A DNA stretch of 64,000 nt from Roseburia sp. (GTDB lineage: Bacteria; Bacillota; Clostridia; Lachnospirales; Lachnospiraceae), in contig JAGBEG010000010.1 of NCBI GenBank assembly GCA_017937095.1, positions 558,001 through 622,000 on the forward strand, read 5' to 3'. A program made the translations under genes and the position numbers. Of this stretch, positions 35,524-44,040 are shown piece by piece. The notes beneath the pieces were generated by a model, which was not told the origin of the DNA, searched no databases, and was given only the letters and a program-made list of their open reading frames with translations. Position 1 is the first letter of the stretch. Each line of letters begins with the position of its first letter.

Positions 35524-36879
35524 CTATAACATAAATCCCATAATGAGATATCCAACGATACTGACGATGCCTGCGATCACCACATACGGCAACTGTGAAA
35601 GCGCATGATCCATATTTTCTATGCCGGACGCCTGCGATGACATTACAGTCACCTCACTATAGAAACATGCATGTCCGCCAAACGCACTTCCGGAAATAAT
35701 CGCAGCCATAATAAGGATCGGATTGGCACCTAAAGACGCTCCCATGCTCAATAATACCGGTGAGGCAACTGCACACATTCCCCAGACATTTGCTGTTGTA
35801 AAGGTAATCAGACATACAAAAATAAAAGTGATTACCGGAAGAATCTGCGGCGTCAGTATGGGCTGGGTGAGCTTTATCATAAAGTCGGTAAATCCGAGAA
35901 CCTCCGTCATCTGTTGGAAGCATACGGCTGCCACGATAAGTGTAATAATCGGAAACATATCCGCAAAACCTTTTACCAGTGTTTCAAAAAACTCCAGAAA
36001 ACTCATTGCTTTCGTCGACACATACAACACCATTGCCACAAGTATCGCTGCTACGATTGCGACGACCAGATCGGATGTAACGATTGTCACTGCAATCAGA
36101 ATACCCATTGGAATTATAAAATACCAGATGTTTCCGTCCTCTTCGTATCCGTCGCGATCAGACTGATTTAATTTTCTGCTTCCGTCATTGTACACTTTTC
36201 CGGTTTCCGCGACTCTTCTATAAGCGCTCTTCATACCGCCCAGTTTCGGCATAACGCCAAGAGAAAACAGAAACACGATGATAAGCGCAATAATGGGATA
36301 GATACTATATGGAATCGCATGAATATAAGCCTCGATCCCATTGCCGAACCCAAGTGCCGCAACACTGTCCTGCGAATAAAATATAGCCGCCAGAAATGCA
36401 GCCCAGGAAGAAAACGGCACAATCGCACAGACTGGGGCGCCCGTCGAATCAAGCATATATGCAAGAGATTCTCTCGGCAATTTGTTCTTGTCATATACAT
36501 TTTTCATGCAAGCCCCAATCGATAAGACATTCAAATAATCATCAATGAAAATCAGAATACCCATTATAAAAGTCGCTAATAAGGTTTTTCTTTCTGAATT
36601 ACAGTATTTTGATATAATCCGTGAAAACCCAAAGCTGCCCTTTGACGCCTGAAGCAGTGCAATCAGACTCCCAAATAAACCGCATACGCAAATTAAGTAC
36701 GTCTGGTCAGATACGACGCCTTCCAGAAGATAGACAAACTCCGAAAGGAACTGCGCCTTATATAAGATTACACATCCTATTATGGTAGCTCCGAATAAAA
36801 ATGGTTCACATTTTTTTGTTAAGATTGCACCTGCAATCAGAAACACAATCAACAATATAGAAATAATTCCGTATGTCAT
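35524..36879 (-). CDS. NhaC-family Na+/H+ antiporter-like transporter
   Basis: This is a polytopic membrane protein of 451 residues with about eleven helices. Motifs such as FIMGILIFIDDYLNVLSIGACM, STGAPVCAIVPFSSWAAFLAAIFY and GSAFGGHACFYSEVTVMSSQASG are those of the NhaC-type antiporter superfamily. It could exchange Na+ and H+ or carry an organic ion. GGAAGGAATC before the ATG at 36879 decides the start. It is first in the unit activated by the MerR regulator, with a 19-bp-spacer promoter upstream. Confidence 0.85.
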   Translation of the reverse strand: MTYGIISILLIVFLIAGAILTKKCEPFLFGATIIGCVILYKAQFLSEFVYLLEGVVSDQTYLICVCGLFGSLIALLQASKGSFGFSRIISKYCNSERKTLLATFIMGILIFIDDYLNVLSIGACMKNVYDKNKLPRESLAYMLDSTGAPVCAIVPFSSWAAFLAAIFYSQDSVAALGFGNGIEAYIHAIPYSIYPIIALIIVFLFSLGVMPKLGGMKSAYRRVAETGKVYNDGSRKLNQSDRDGYEEDGNIWYFIIPMGILIAVTIVTSDLVVAIVAAILVAMVLYVSTKAMSFLEFFETLVKGFADMFPIITLIVAAVCFQQMTEVLGFTDFMIKLTQPILTPQILPVITFIFVCLITFTTANVWGMCAVASPVLLSMGASLGANPILIMAAIISGSAFGGHACFYSEVTVMSSQASGIENMDHALSQLPYVVIAGIVSIVGYLIMGFML

Positions 36880-36997
36880 GATTCCTTCCGCCTTTCTCAT
36901 AAATTGCAGCGAGCCGAAACCCGCAAAAAAAGACAAAGACCTCCCGTTTGCCCGGCGCCTTTGCCCATCAGATGATAAATATTTATCTATGAAACAG

Positions 36998-37028
36998 ATT
37001 CTAAACCTTCGCCCAACGCGAAGGTCAA
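36998..37028 (-). promoter_or_regulatory. MerR-type promoter and operator
   Basis: On the minus strand TTGACC (37023-37028) and TAGAAT (36998-37003) are separated by 19 bp. The spacer holds a perfect inverted repeat ACCTTCGC / GCGAAGGT (37005-37012 and 37018-37025). An over-long spacer filled by a palindrome is the hallmark of promoters that MerR proteins activate by twisting the DNA. Confidence 0.8.
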
Positions 37029-37044
37029 TAGCTGATTTTGAAAA

Positions 37045-37073
37045 TTGACATTTTTTTATAACAGTGCTATGAT
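37045..37073 (+). promoter_or_regulatory. Promoter of the merR-like gene
   Basis: TTGACA (37045-37050), 17 bp and TATGAT (37068-37073). Confidence 0.72.
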
Positions 37074-37146
37074 TCAAATCATAAAATTTTGTCAAAGGCG
37101 GCATTCTGTATTGATTGATGCCGTCTTTCTGTATTATGGGGGTTCG

Positions 37147-37923
37147 ATGAAAAAAGAGAAATTTCCAATCGGTGATACGTCAAAAATGTTTGGTATCTCT
37201 GCCAACACTTTAAGATATTATGAAAAAATGGGCATACTCCATTCCATTCGGGATGAGAATAACAATTACAGATATTATGATTTAGCCGGAATAACGACTC
37301 TGCATTCCGTTATTTTCCTGCGGTCGCTTGGGTTACCAATCGAGAAAATCCAGAATTATTTTATAGATTCTGATGTTGCCGCTTTAAAAGAGGGCATAGC
37401 CCAAACCAAAACCGAACTTAAGGATCAAATCACCGAACTGCAGAAAAAGCTCCGTTATCTGACATATTTAAGCGAAGAAATCAGCAATATAGAAGCTCAT
37501 TTATCTCAAATCTGCATAAAAGAATCTCCGAAATGGTACATAGCTGCTCTTGCAGATGAATTGGATATAAAAAACTATATTTCCGAAAATATAGACACAT
37601 ATAACAAATTTTCATGTTTTACATATGCGACATTTATAATGAAATCCGGTTCCCTGCTGAATCGCAGCTACGATTATTCCGGCTATGGCGTTATCTTTGA
37701 ACCTTTGGCCGGCAATGATATTCCGAATTACCCTGTCATTGAACCGCGTAAATGTGTCTATTGCCCTTTTGTTGGAAATGAACAGGAAATTTTGGATCAT
37801 TATAATATAATAAACGACTGGATCAAAGAGCGTCACCTCGAAGTAAGCGGTGATGTAATAGAAAGGCTTATTATGAGCAGTGCCGAAAAATTATTTATAG
37901 AAATCTGGATTCCAATAAAATAG
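37147..37923 (+). CDS. MerR-family transcriptional regulator with effector-binding domain
   Basis: This 258-residue protein begins FPIGDTSKMFGISANTLRYYEKMGIL, the MerR helix-turn-helix, followed by a dimerisation coiled coil (about 85-120) and a C-terminal about 120 residues resembling the GyrI-like effector domain of BltR/BmrR-type drug sensors. The ATG at 37147 with GGGGG upstream is the family start; the longer frame begins inside the promoter. It is divergent from the transporter operon and its operator is visible between them. The gene is strikingly A+T-rich. Confidence 0.9.
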   Translation: MKKEKFPIGDTSKMFGISANTLRYYEKMGILHSIRDENNNYRYYDLAGITTLHSVIFLRSLGLPIEKIQNYFIDSDVAALKEGIAQTKTELKDQITELQKKLRYLTYLSEEISNIEAHLSQICIKESPKWYIAALADELDIKNYISENIDTYNKFSCFTYATFIMKSGSLLNRSYDYSGYGVIFEPLAGNDIPNYPVIEPRKCVYCPFVGNEQEILDHYNIINDWIKERHLEVSGDVIERLIMSSAEKLFIEIWIPIK

Positions 37924-37990
37924 GGGCTGACGCTTTAACGATTAAAAATCACATGAAACGGCAGCCCCGGTAAAACAGAAATCCGCTTTT

Positions 37991-39310
37991 CTACCAGCAG
38001 AGCGTCATGATAGAATGCGCTCCTATCTCCATATCACAAACGTTGTCACCCTCCGCAAGTGTAAAGCTCTTCGGCTGTTCCGTGCGGTTTAGAAGTACGA
38101 GCACTCTTCCGCCATCCGGGTTCACAAATCCGGCGGTCTCGATATCTCCTGTATACCGCGATACAAGCATTCTCTTTGCTCCCGGTCGAATGAAACGGCT
38201 GAAATGTCCGATGTAATAATAGGATAATTTCACATCGATCGCATCCGCCTTCGTATCGCACATCACCGGAGCGTCGCAGAAATTTTCCACATGGTTCGGA
38301 CCGCCCTTCTCATCCAGATAAATATTCCAGTCGAGATAAGCATTCATTCCGGCATTGAAGTTTCCGATCATATCATGGGCATACATCTCCGCATGATTGA
38401 TCTGGTTATCTGATGCAAAGCGGGAGTACTCCACGCATCCCTCGGTAAAGATCAACTCCTTATCCGGGAACTCATTCCGTGTCTGCTGCAATGCCTCGAA
38501 ATGGTCACCGGTATACCAGTGGAACGCAATTCCGTCAATCGCTTTCTTCGCATCCTCCGTCGCAAAGCTCTCTCTTGCCCGGTCTAAGACGCGTTCTTTG
38601 TTGTGATCCCACACATTAATCTTAACCTCATTATGTCCGGCTGCGTCCAGTTCCTTCCGCAGATATTCAGAGGCAAATTCCGCTTCCTCGGTTCCGGTAT
38701 ACAGACAGGAGTCCCATTTCTGTGTTGCATTCGGCTCATTCTGAACGGTCAGGCGGCTGACCTTAATTCCCTCTTTTTTGTATTCGGTCACATAACGGGC
38801 TACCATTTTCGCCCACATGCCGTAAAATTCCTTCTTTAATTTTCCTCCGTGATTCATCTCCCCGTTCGTCTTCATAAATGCCGGAGGGCTCCACGGAGAC
38901 GCCAGAAATACAATATCCTTTTCCGCCTTCTGTGCATCCTTTATCAGCGGAATGATATACTTTTTATCCCGCTCGATGTTAAAGCTAAGAAGCTCCTCAT
39001 CCGCCGCCTCCTCTATATATGCGTAATTTCCAAGGGCGAAGTCGCAGCTCTGGATATGGATTCTGCAGAAATTATATCGGTTTCCGTGTTCTCCGAAATA
39101 CAGCCCGAGCAGTTCTTTTTTCTTCTCCTCACTCATCTGTGCATAAGTATAAGCGGCGGCCTCGGTAATCGCCCCTCCCAATCCAAACACCTCCTGATAA
39201 GTTGTCTCCGGGTAGATTTTCACCTGCTTCATCTCGCTGCCGCCATTTACCACAAATTCTCTGCTCTCCTCTGCAAATGCCACGTTCTGATTTGTCGTAT
39301 AAGTCTTCAT
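37991..39310 (-). CDS. Glycoside hydrolase family 30 (glucosylceramidase-like)
   Basis: This 439-residue enzyme has no signal peptide, so it acts inside the cell. VFGLGGAITEAAAYTYAQMS is the GH30 start. The acid/base Glu is in VQNEP (about residue 192) and the nucleophile Glu in LIFTEGC (about 290). Members hydrolyse beta-glucosides, beta-xylosides or glucosylceramide. The ATG at 39310 has AGGAG 7 bp upstream. It is the last gene behind an LplABC-type uptake system, so it probably cleaves the imported oligosaccharide. Confidence 0.92.
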   Translation of the reverse strand: MKTYTTNQNVAFAEESREFVVNGGSEMKQVKIYPETTYQEVFGLGGAITEAAAYTYAQMSEEKKKELLGLYFGEHGNRYNFCRIHIQSCDFALGNYAYIEEAADEELLSFNIERDKKYIIPLIKDAQKAEKDIVFLASPWSPPAFMKTNGEMNHGGKLKKEFYGMWAKMVARYVTEYKKEGIKVSRLTVQNEPNATQKWDSCLYTGTEEAEFASEYLRKELDAAGHNEVKINVWDHNKERVLDRARESFATEDAKKAIDGIAFHWYTGDHFEALQQTRNEFPDKELIFTEGCVEYSRFASDNQINHAEMYAHDMIGNFNAGMNAYLDWNIYLDEKGGPNHVENFCDAPVMCDTKADAIDVKLSYYYIGHFSRFIRPGAKRMLVSRYTGDIETAGFVNPDGGRVLVLLNRTEQPKSFTLAEGDNVCDMEIGAHSIMTLCW

Positions 39311-39330
39311 GTTCATGCTCCTTTCAAAAA

Positions 39331-39371
39331 AAGGCTGTTGTCCGGAATATACAATCTTTCCAACAGCCTTT
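39331..39371 (-). terminator. Hairpin between the sugar-binding protein and GH30 genes
   Basis: AAGGCTGTTG (39331-39340) pairs perfectly with CAACAGCCTT (39361-39370), followed on the minus strand by TTTTTTT. It may partly terminate transcription so that GH30 is made in smaller amounts than the binding protein. Confidence 0.7.
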
Positions 39372-39383
39372 TCTTAGCCAATT

Positions 39384-41042
39384 CTATTCGTTCATGCCAA
39401 GTTTCTCTGCATTCTGCGCCATCTTTTCGCTGCGCACCGCTTTGATACTCTCCCAGTTATTGTCCGCAAGGAACTGCTTGTATTCCTCCAGGATCTGATC
39501 GAACTGCTCGTCATTTTCTGCACGGATCAACGCTACGAGTGTCGTTGACCATTTCGTTTTTATCGCACTGTAGGAACGCGCCTCCTCGCTTCCTGCATCC
39601 GGATCTGTGTTCTCCAAAATGAAATGCGGCACCAGTTTTCCCTGTCCCCATTCCTGCATCTGCTTGATGGAGTCCGGATAAGCATCATCGCTCAATGCCT
39701 TGTAGCGGTCATGACCGAACGGAATGAACTCACCGATACGGATTTCCTGTTTGAAACGGTCGTTATCGGTATCACGAAGTTCCTTCATTTCCGGTGTCAG
39801 CTCGTATTTTCCGTCCGCATTCACCGTATATGTCTCGCCCTCAATGCCATAATTCGTCAGAATCTGCCCTTCCTCATCCAGCAGATATGTATAAAGCTGA
39901 ATTGCCTTTGCAGGATCCGCACAGGTCTTGGATACATAAGTAATCATCCATCCGCTGATGCCTGCCTGATTTAAGGTCGGTGCATTTCCTACGGTACTCT
40001 GCGGACCGTCGATGGCAATATAAGCAGCATCCGGCTCGGCATTTGCAAATGTAGTGAGGAATCCCGACTGCTGCGGCGTTCCCTCCATCATGATACATGC
40101 ATATTTTCCGATGCTCTCTTTTTCCTGCCATGCGGTGTTGTCGTCCGTAAAGCTGTCGTCACTGATGCAGCCGTTCTTGTATGCGGTGTTGAAGGTTCTC
40201 ATCCAGGAAAGATAGTCCTCGTCTAAGTTTCTGTCATAGAAAGTGCCATCCTCATTTGCCAGCGGAACACCGATATAATCCTGGAACACGTCCCCAAGAG
40301 AGCTGGTTCCGTCAGTCTCAAAGTTGTTAAATCCAAACGGAATTAACTTGGGAAATTGTTCCTTGATCTGACTTAACACGTCTAAAAATTCCTCCTGCGT
40401 CTTCATAGACGGTTCACCAAGCGCCTCATAAACATCTTTGCGAATCACAAACGCGGTCTTTGCAAAAATGTCACCTCCGTCATAATCTTCCTGCGTATTC
40501 GAGTAATCCGGATAGCCATAAGTCTTTCCGTCCTCCAGTGCGAACCAGCTTAAGCTCTGATCGGATGCCACTTTATAGAAATACGGATCATAATTGTCTG
40601 CCAGATCCTGCAATGAATACGCCCATGTATCTGCTTTCTGTGCCACGGTGGAATTAGCGTCAAACACTGTCACAATATCCGGCATTTCGCCGCCCGCAAA
40701 AAAGGTATTCAGCTTTGTGTCGTCTCCCACGATGAACTCAATATCCACATTCAGATCCTCTTTCATCTTCTTGGTTACGACATCATTTCCCCAGTCGGTA
40801 TTCCACCATTCCGCATTGACATACCATGTCAGGGTCGTATTCTCCTTCGTATCCAGCTTCCACGCCGGTGTATTCTCATCCAGTGTGTATCGTCCTTCTT
40901 CCACAACACCGTCCTCTCCCGTCTGTGCCGCCGGACCGCCGGAAGATGTTTCCTTATCCCCACCACACGCTGTCAGACTGCCTGCCGCCAGTAAAACTGC
41001 CATTGCAAGACTCACATTACGTTTCCATAAATTCCTTCTCAT
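39384..41042 (-). CDS. LplA-like oligosaccharide-binding lipoprotein
   Basis: This 552-residue protein has a signal peptide and lipobox (LTAC) after MRRNLWKRNVSLAMAVLLAAG. The body TLTWYVNAEWWNTDWGNDVVTKKMKEDL, GGEMPDIV and the large size fit the LplA type of solute-binding proteins for complex oligosaccharides. The start at 41042 has AAGGAGA at 5 bp; the longer frame is not used. It lies between two permease genes and the GH30 gene. Confidence 0.92.
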   Translation of the reverse strand: MRRNLWKRNVSLAMAVLLAAGSLTACGGDKETSSGGPAAQTGEDGVVEEGRYTLDENTPAWKLDTKENTTLTWYVNAEWWNTDWGNDVVTKKMKEDLNVDIEFIVGDDTKLNTFFAGGEMPDIVTVFDANSTVAQKADTWAYSLQDLADNYDPYFYKVASDQSLSWFALEDGKTYGYPDYSNTQEDYDGGDIFAKTAFVIRKDVYEALGEPSMKTQEEFLDVLSQIKEQFPKLIPFGFNNFETDGTSSLGDVFQDYIGVPLANEDGTFYDRNLDEDYLSWMRTFNTAYKNGCISDDSFTDDNTAWQEKESIGKYACIMMEGTPQQSGFLTTFANAEPDAAYIAIDGPQSTVGNAPTLNQAGISGWMITYVSKTCADPAKAIQLYTYLLDEEGQILTNYGIEGETYTVNADGKYELTPEMKELRDTDNDRFKQEIRIGEFIPFGHDRYKALSDDAYPDSIKQMQEWGQGKLVPHFILENTDPDAGSEEARSYSAIKTKWSTTLVALIRAENDEQFDQILEEYKQFLADNNWESIKAVRSEKMAQNAEKLGMNE

Positions 41043-41132
41043 CTCTTTCTCCTTTTCCCTGATTAAATTGTTTTCATCGAATACCCCTCGATGGCCTATA
41101 TCAATAGATAACATTATCTAGTGATTTTCGCT

Positions 41133-42008
41133 TTATTCTTTTACCGCTCCAAGCATCATGCCGGATACAAAGTGCTTTTGAAGCAGCGGATAAATAATAA
41201 TGATCGGCACTGTCGTGACCACAATCGTCGCGAGCTGGATTCCCTTTGAGGTCGTGGACAATGCCACGTTTCCGATGCTGTTCATACTCTGTGCCTGTTG
41301 CTGCACAATGATTTCATACAGCTTCATCTGCACCGGATAGAGATTCTTATCCGTCATATACAGCTTTGCCGTCATAAAGTCGTTCCACTGGAACACACCA
41401 TTGAACAATGCAATCGTCGCCAACGCCGGCTTGGATAACGGCATTGCAATCGTAAGGAATGTCCTCCATACCCCTGCACCGTCAATTTTTGCCGCTTCCT
41501 CTAAGGAGGATGGCACCTGCCGGAAAAAATTCATCAGAATTACCACATCGTAGTAACTGAATAACTGCGGCAGAATATATACCCAGAAGCTGTTTAAAAG
41601 CCCTAACTGCTTCATCAAAAGATACGTCGGTATCATACCGCCGGAGAAAAACATTGTGATAACTCCCATCACCGTGTAAAGCTTTCTCCCCCGCAGATTC
41701 CGTTTACTGAGCGCATAGGCTACCATGGCGCAGAAAAACACATGCGTCACAACACCAATCAGTGTTTTCGCTACGGATATGCCAAACGCTTTCCAGATAC
41801 TGGTGTCCTTGAACACAGCTCTGTAATTGTCAAGAGACCATTTTTCCGGGAAAAAGATGAAATTTCCCTCCGCCAGTGCCCTGCTCTCTGCAAAGGAGGA
41901 CGCCACGACATTTAAAAGCGGCACTAAAATAATGATTGCGATGATCAGGATCAAGACCGTATTTACGATGTCAAACATCCGGTCACCCGTCAGTTTCTTT
42001 GTTTTCAT
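41133..42008 (-). CDS. Carbohydrate ABC transporter permease (LplC/YtcP-like)
   Basis: This 291-residue inner-membrane permease has six helices and the EAA motif EEAAKIDGAGVWRTFLTIAMPLSKPA. The ending KHFVSGMMLGAVKE is typical of the LplC/YtcP subgroup. It pairs with the other permease gene 36 bp upstream. No ATPase gene is present in the cluster, which is common because one shared MsmX-like ATPase serves several such systems. Confidence 0.93.
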   Translation of the reverse strand: MKTKKLTGDRMFDIVNTVLILIIAIIILVPLLNVVASSFAESRALAEGNFIFFPEKWSLDNYRAVFKDTSIWKAFGISVAKTLIGVVTHVFFCAMVAYALSKRNLRGRKLYTVMGVITMFFSGGMIPTYLLMKQLGLLNSFWVYILPQLFSYYDVVILMNFFRQVPSSLEEAAKIDGAGVWRTFLTIAMPLSKPALATIALFNGVFQWNDFMTAKLYMTDKNLYPVQMKLYEIIVQQQAQSMNSIGNVALSTTSKGIQLATIVVTTVPIIIIYPLLQKHFVSGMMLGAVKE

Positions 42009-42044
42009 TGTTCCCTCATTTCTGCATCGTCTGGGATGCCCCTG

Positions 42045-43001
42045 TTACAAAACGGATTCCTCGTTAATCTTTCCGGTAATCTTATTTGCCGTCACAAGCA
42101 GTATGACCGAAACTACGGATACCCCAAGTCCAACTGCCGTCGCATAGGAGAAATCTCCCTGTGTCAGACCCATACGATATACATAGGAATCAATAACCTC
42201 GGCTCTTGCCTGATTCTGCGAATTCATCAATACCAATGTCTGATCCAGATTCGATTTCAAAAGTCCGCTGACCGTCAGGATAAAGTTCAGACTGATGATT
42301 GTCCTCATAAGCGGCAAGGTGATACTGGTGATCTGTTTTAGCCTGCCGGCGCCATCAATTCTTGCCGCCTCATAATACGTCGGGTCAATTCCCGCCATGG
42401 TCGCAAGGTAGAGTACCGTTCCCCAGCCCGCCTCCTTCCATGTGTCGGAAAGAGAGGCAATCCACCAGTATTTTCCCGAATCCAAAAGAAAGTTTGTCGG
42501 ATTTTCCACAAGGCCCAGCCCCATTAGAATCTGATTCAATAATCCCGTAGTGGACAGCCAGTTAATCAACATTCCTCCCAGCACAATCCAGGAAAGGAAA
42601 TGCGGCAGATACGAAATCGTCTGTATCACCCGCTTAAATGGACCGTCCCTCAATTCATAAATCATAATGGACAACAAAATCGGCGTTGTAAAACCAATCA
42701 GAAGCTTTAGGAAACTAATCCCCAGCGTATTTACTACCGACTGCCAGAAGAATTTATCTCCCAGTACGATTTTAAAATTGTACCAGCCTACCCAGTCAGC
42801 AGAATCAATCGTGTCAATCACGGTATAGCTCTTAAATGCGATAGACAAACCATAAATCGGCATGTAGCAGAAAATAATCATAAAGATAATTCCCGGAAGA
42901 ACCATCATCTGAAGCGGTAGCTGCCTGCGGAAATCCTTTGCAAACAATTTTGCTTTTTCTCCTATGGAATTTCCGGTTCGTTTTTGTTCTGTTTTCTTCA
43001 T
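42045..43001 (-). CDS. Carbohydrate ABC transporter permease (LplB-like)
   Basis: This 318-residue permease has six helices, FSYLPHF-type ISYLPHFLSWIVLGGMLINWL and the EAA loop YEAARIDGAGRLKQITSITLPLM. It is the first gene of the sugar-uptake and GH30 operon. A promoter at 43046-43074 and an inverted repeat at 43078-43098 lie upstream. Confidence 0.93.
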   Translation of the reverse strand: MKKTEQKRTGNSIGEKAKLFAKDFRRQLPLQMMVLPGIIFMIIFCYMPIYGLSIAFKSYTVIDTIDSADWVGWYNFKIVLGDKFFWQSVVNTLGISFLKLLIGFTTPILLSIMIYELRDGPFKRVIQTISYLPHFLSWIVLGGMLINWLSTTGLLNQILMGLGLVENPTNFLLDSGKYWWIASLSDTWKEAGWGTVLYLATMAGIDPTYYEAARIDGAGRLKQITSITLPLMRTIISLNFILTVSGLLKSNLDQTLVLMNSQNQARAEVIDSYVYRMGLTQGDFSYATAVGLGVSVVSVILLVTANKITGKINEESVL

Positions 43002-43045
43002 ATAAAATCCCCCAAACCCTTGTTTTCTCTGTGTTTGTGTAATTT

Positions 43046-43074
43046 ATGATAACATCCGGGAGACTGCGCAACAA
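43046..43074 (-). promoter_or_regulatory. Promoter of the sugar-uptake operon
   Basis: On the minus strand TTGTTG (43069-43074), 17 bp and TATCAT (43046-43051). A perfect inverted repeat follows directly upstream of the -35 box, a usual place for an activator. Confidence 0.65.
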
Positions 43075-43077
43075 GCG

Positions 43078-43098
43078 CCTATGTTGTCTAAACATAGG
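43078..43098. promoter_or_regulatory. Inverted repeat, likely AraC-type regulator binding site
   Basis: CCTATGTT (43078-43085) and AACATAGG (43091-43098) form perfect 8-bp arms around GTCTA. It lies between the two divergent promoters. Confidence 0.6.
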
Positions 43099-43104
43099 TC
43101 AATA

Positions 43105-43133
43105 TTGCTTTTTTCTGTTTTATGTGATACACT
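43105..43133 (+). promoter_or_regulatory. Promoter of the AraC-type regulator gene
   Basis: TTGCTT (43105-43110), 17 bp and TACACT (43128-43133). Confidence 0.6.
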
Positions 43134-43185
43134 TTCGGTGGTTGCTGCTGCGAATTTACATTTCAAAAAAGGGTGGGATTTTGCT

Positions 43186-44040
43186 ATGGAAGACAAACGT
43201 CAGAAAAATCTGATATACGAAAATGACCGTATTACAGACGGTTTTGATATTTTTTTCTGGGTATTTAACGATGCGAGCAGTTTTGTTGCCACTCACTGGC
43301 ATACTGCGATTGAAATGATGTATATCATAGATGGAGAGGTCGATGTTATGATGAATAACCAGACCATTATCCTCGGTCCGGATGATGTTTTTCTAATAGA
43401 TTCCAAGGTAGCGCATTCCACAAAGTCCTTAAACGGAAATCATGCGATTCTTCTGCAGCTGCCCTATCCGTTTTTAAAGAAATATATCCCCGATATAGAC
43501 AAATACAATTTTGGTTTTGACTGTCACACAGATCATCCGATTCTTCAGACAAAGCTTACAAAGCTCAAAGAAGTGATTCATCAAATGCACATTGTCTACG
43601 AGGTCAATCCCAAGGGCGGACTGCTTCGCTTCAACAGCCTGCTGTTTGAGATGCTCTATCTGCTCTACCACAGCTTTGCCAGACCGATTGAGACTGCCCA
43701 GATAAAGCGTGATATCAAAAAAATCCAGCGCTTAGAACCGATTCTGCAATACTCAAATGACCATTATAACGAACCGATCACGTTATCGCAGATTGCCGGA
43801 ATCGCCTGCCTGCAGGAAGAATATTTCTGCCATTTTTTCAAAAAAAATATGGGAGTCACCTACCTTCAATATCTGAATGAAATCAGGCTCTCCCATATTT
43901 ATCATGATTTGACTTTCACCGATTATTCGCTCAAGCAGCTCTTAGAAATGCACGGTTTCACAAATTACAAGCTTTTCCGGAAAATGTTTTATGAACAGTT
44001 CCATATGACGCCCGGCGAATATCGGGCATCAAAAACATAA
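43186..44040 (+). CDS. AraC-family transcriptional regulator with cupin sensor domain
   Basis: This 284-residue protein has an N-terminal cupin-like domain (HWHTAIEMMYIIDGEVDVMM, DVFLIDSKVAHS) and a C-terminal AraC double helix-turn-helix (YNEPITLSQIAGIACLQEEYFCHFFKKNMGVTYLQYLNEIRL, GFTNYKLFRKMFYEQFHMTPGEYR). It probably activates the divergent sugar-uptake and GH30 operon when it binds sugar. The start at 43186 (after GGGTGGG) keeps the family N-terminus. Confidence 0.92.
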   Translation: MEDKRQKNLIYENDRITDGFDIFFWVFNDASSFVATHWHTAIEMMYIIDGEVDVMMNNQTIILGPDDVFLIDSKVAHSTKSLNGNHAILLQLPYPFLKKYIPDIDKYNFGFDCHTDHPILQTKLTKLKEVIHQMHIVYEVNPKGGLLRFNSLLFEMLYLLYHSFARPIETAQIKRDIKKIQRLEPILQYSNDHYNEPITLSQIAGIACLQEEYFCHFFKKNMGVTYLQYLNEIRLSHIYHDLTFTDYSLKQLLEMHGFTNYKLFRKMFYEQFHMTPGEYRASKT

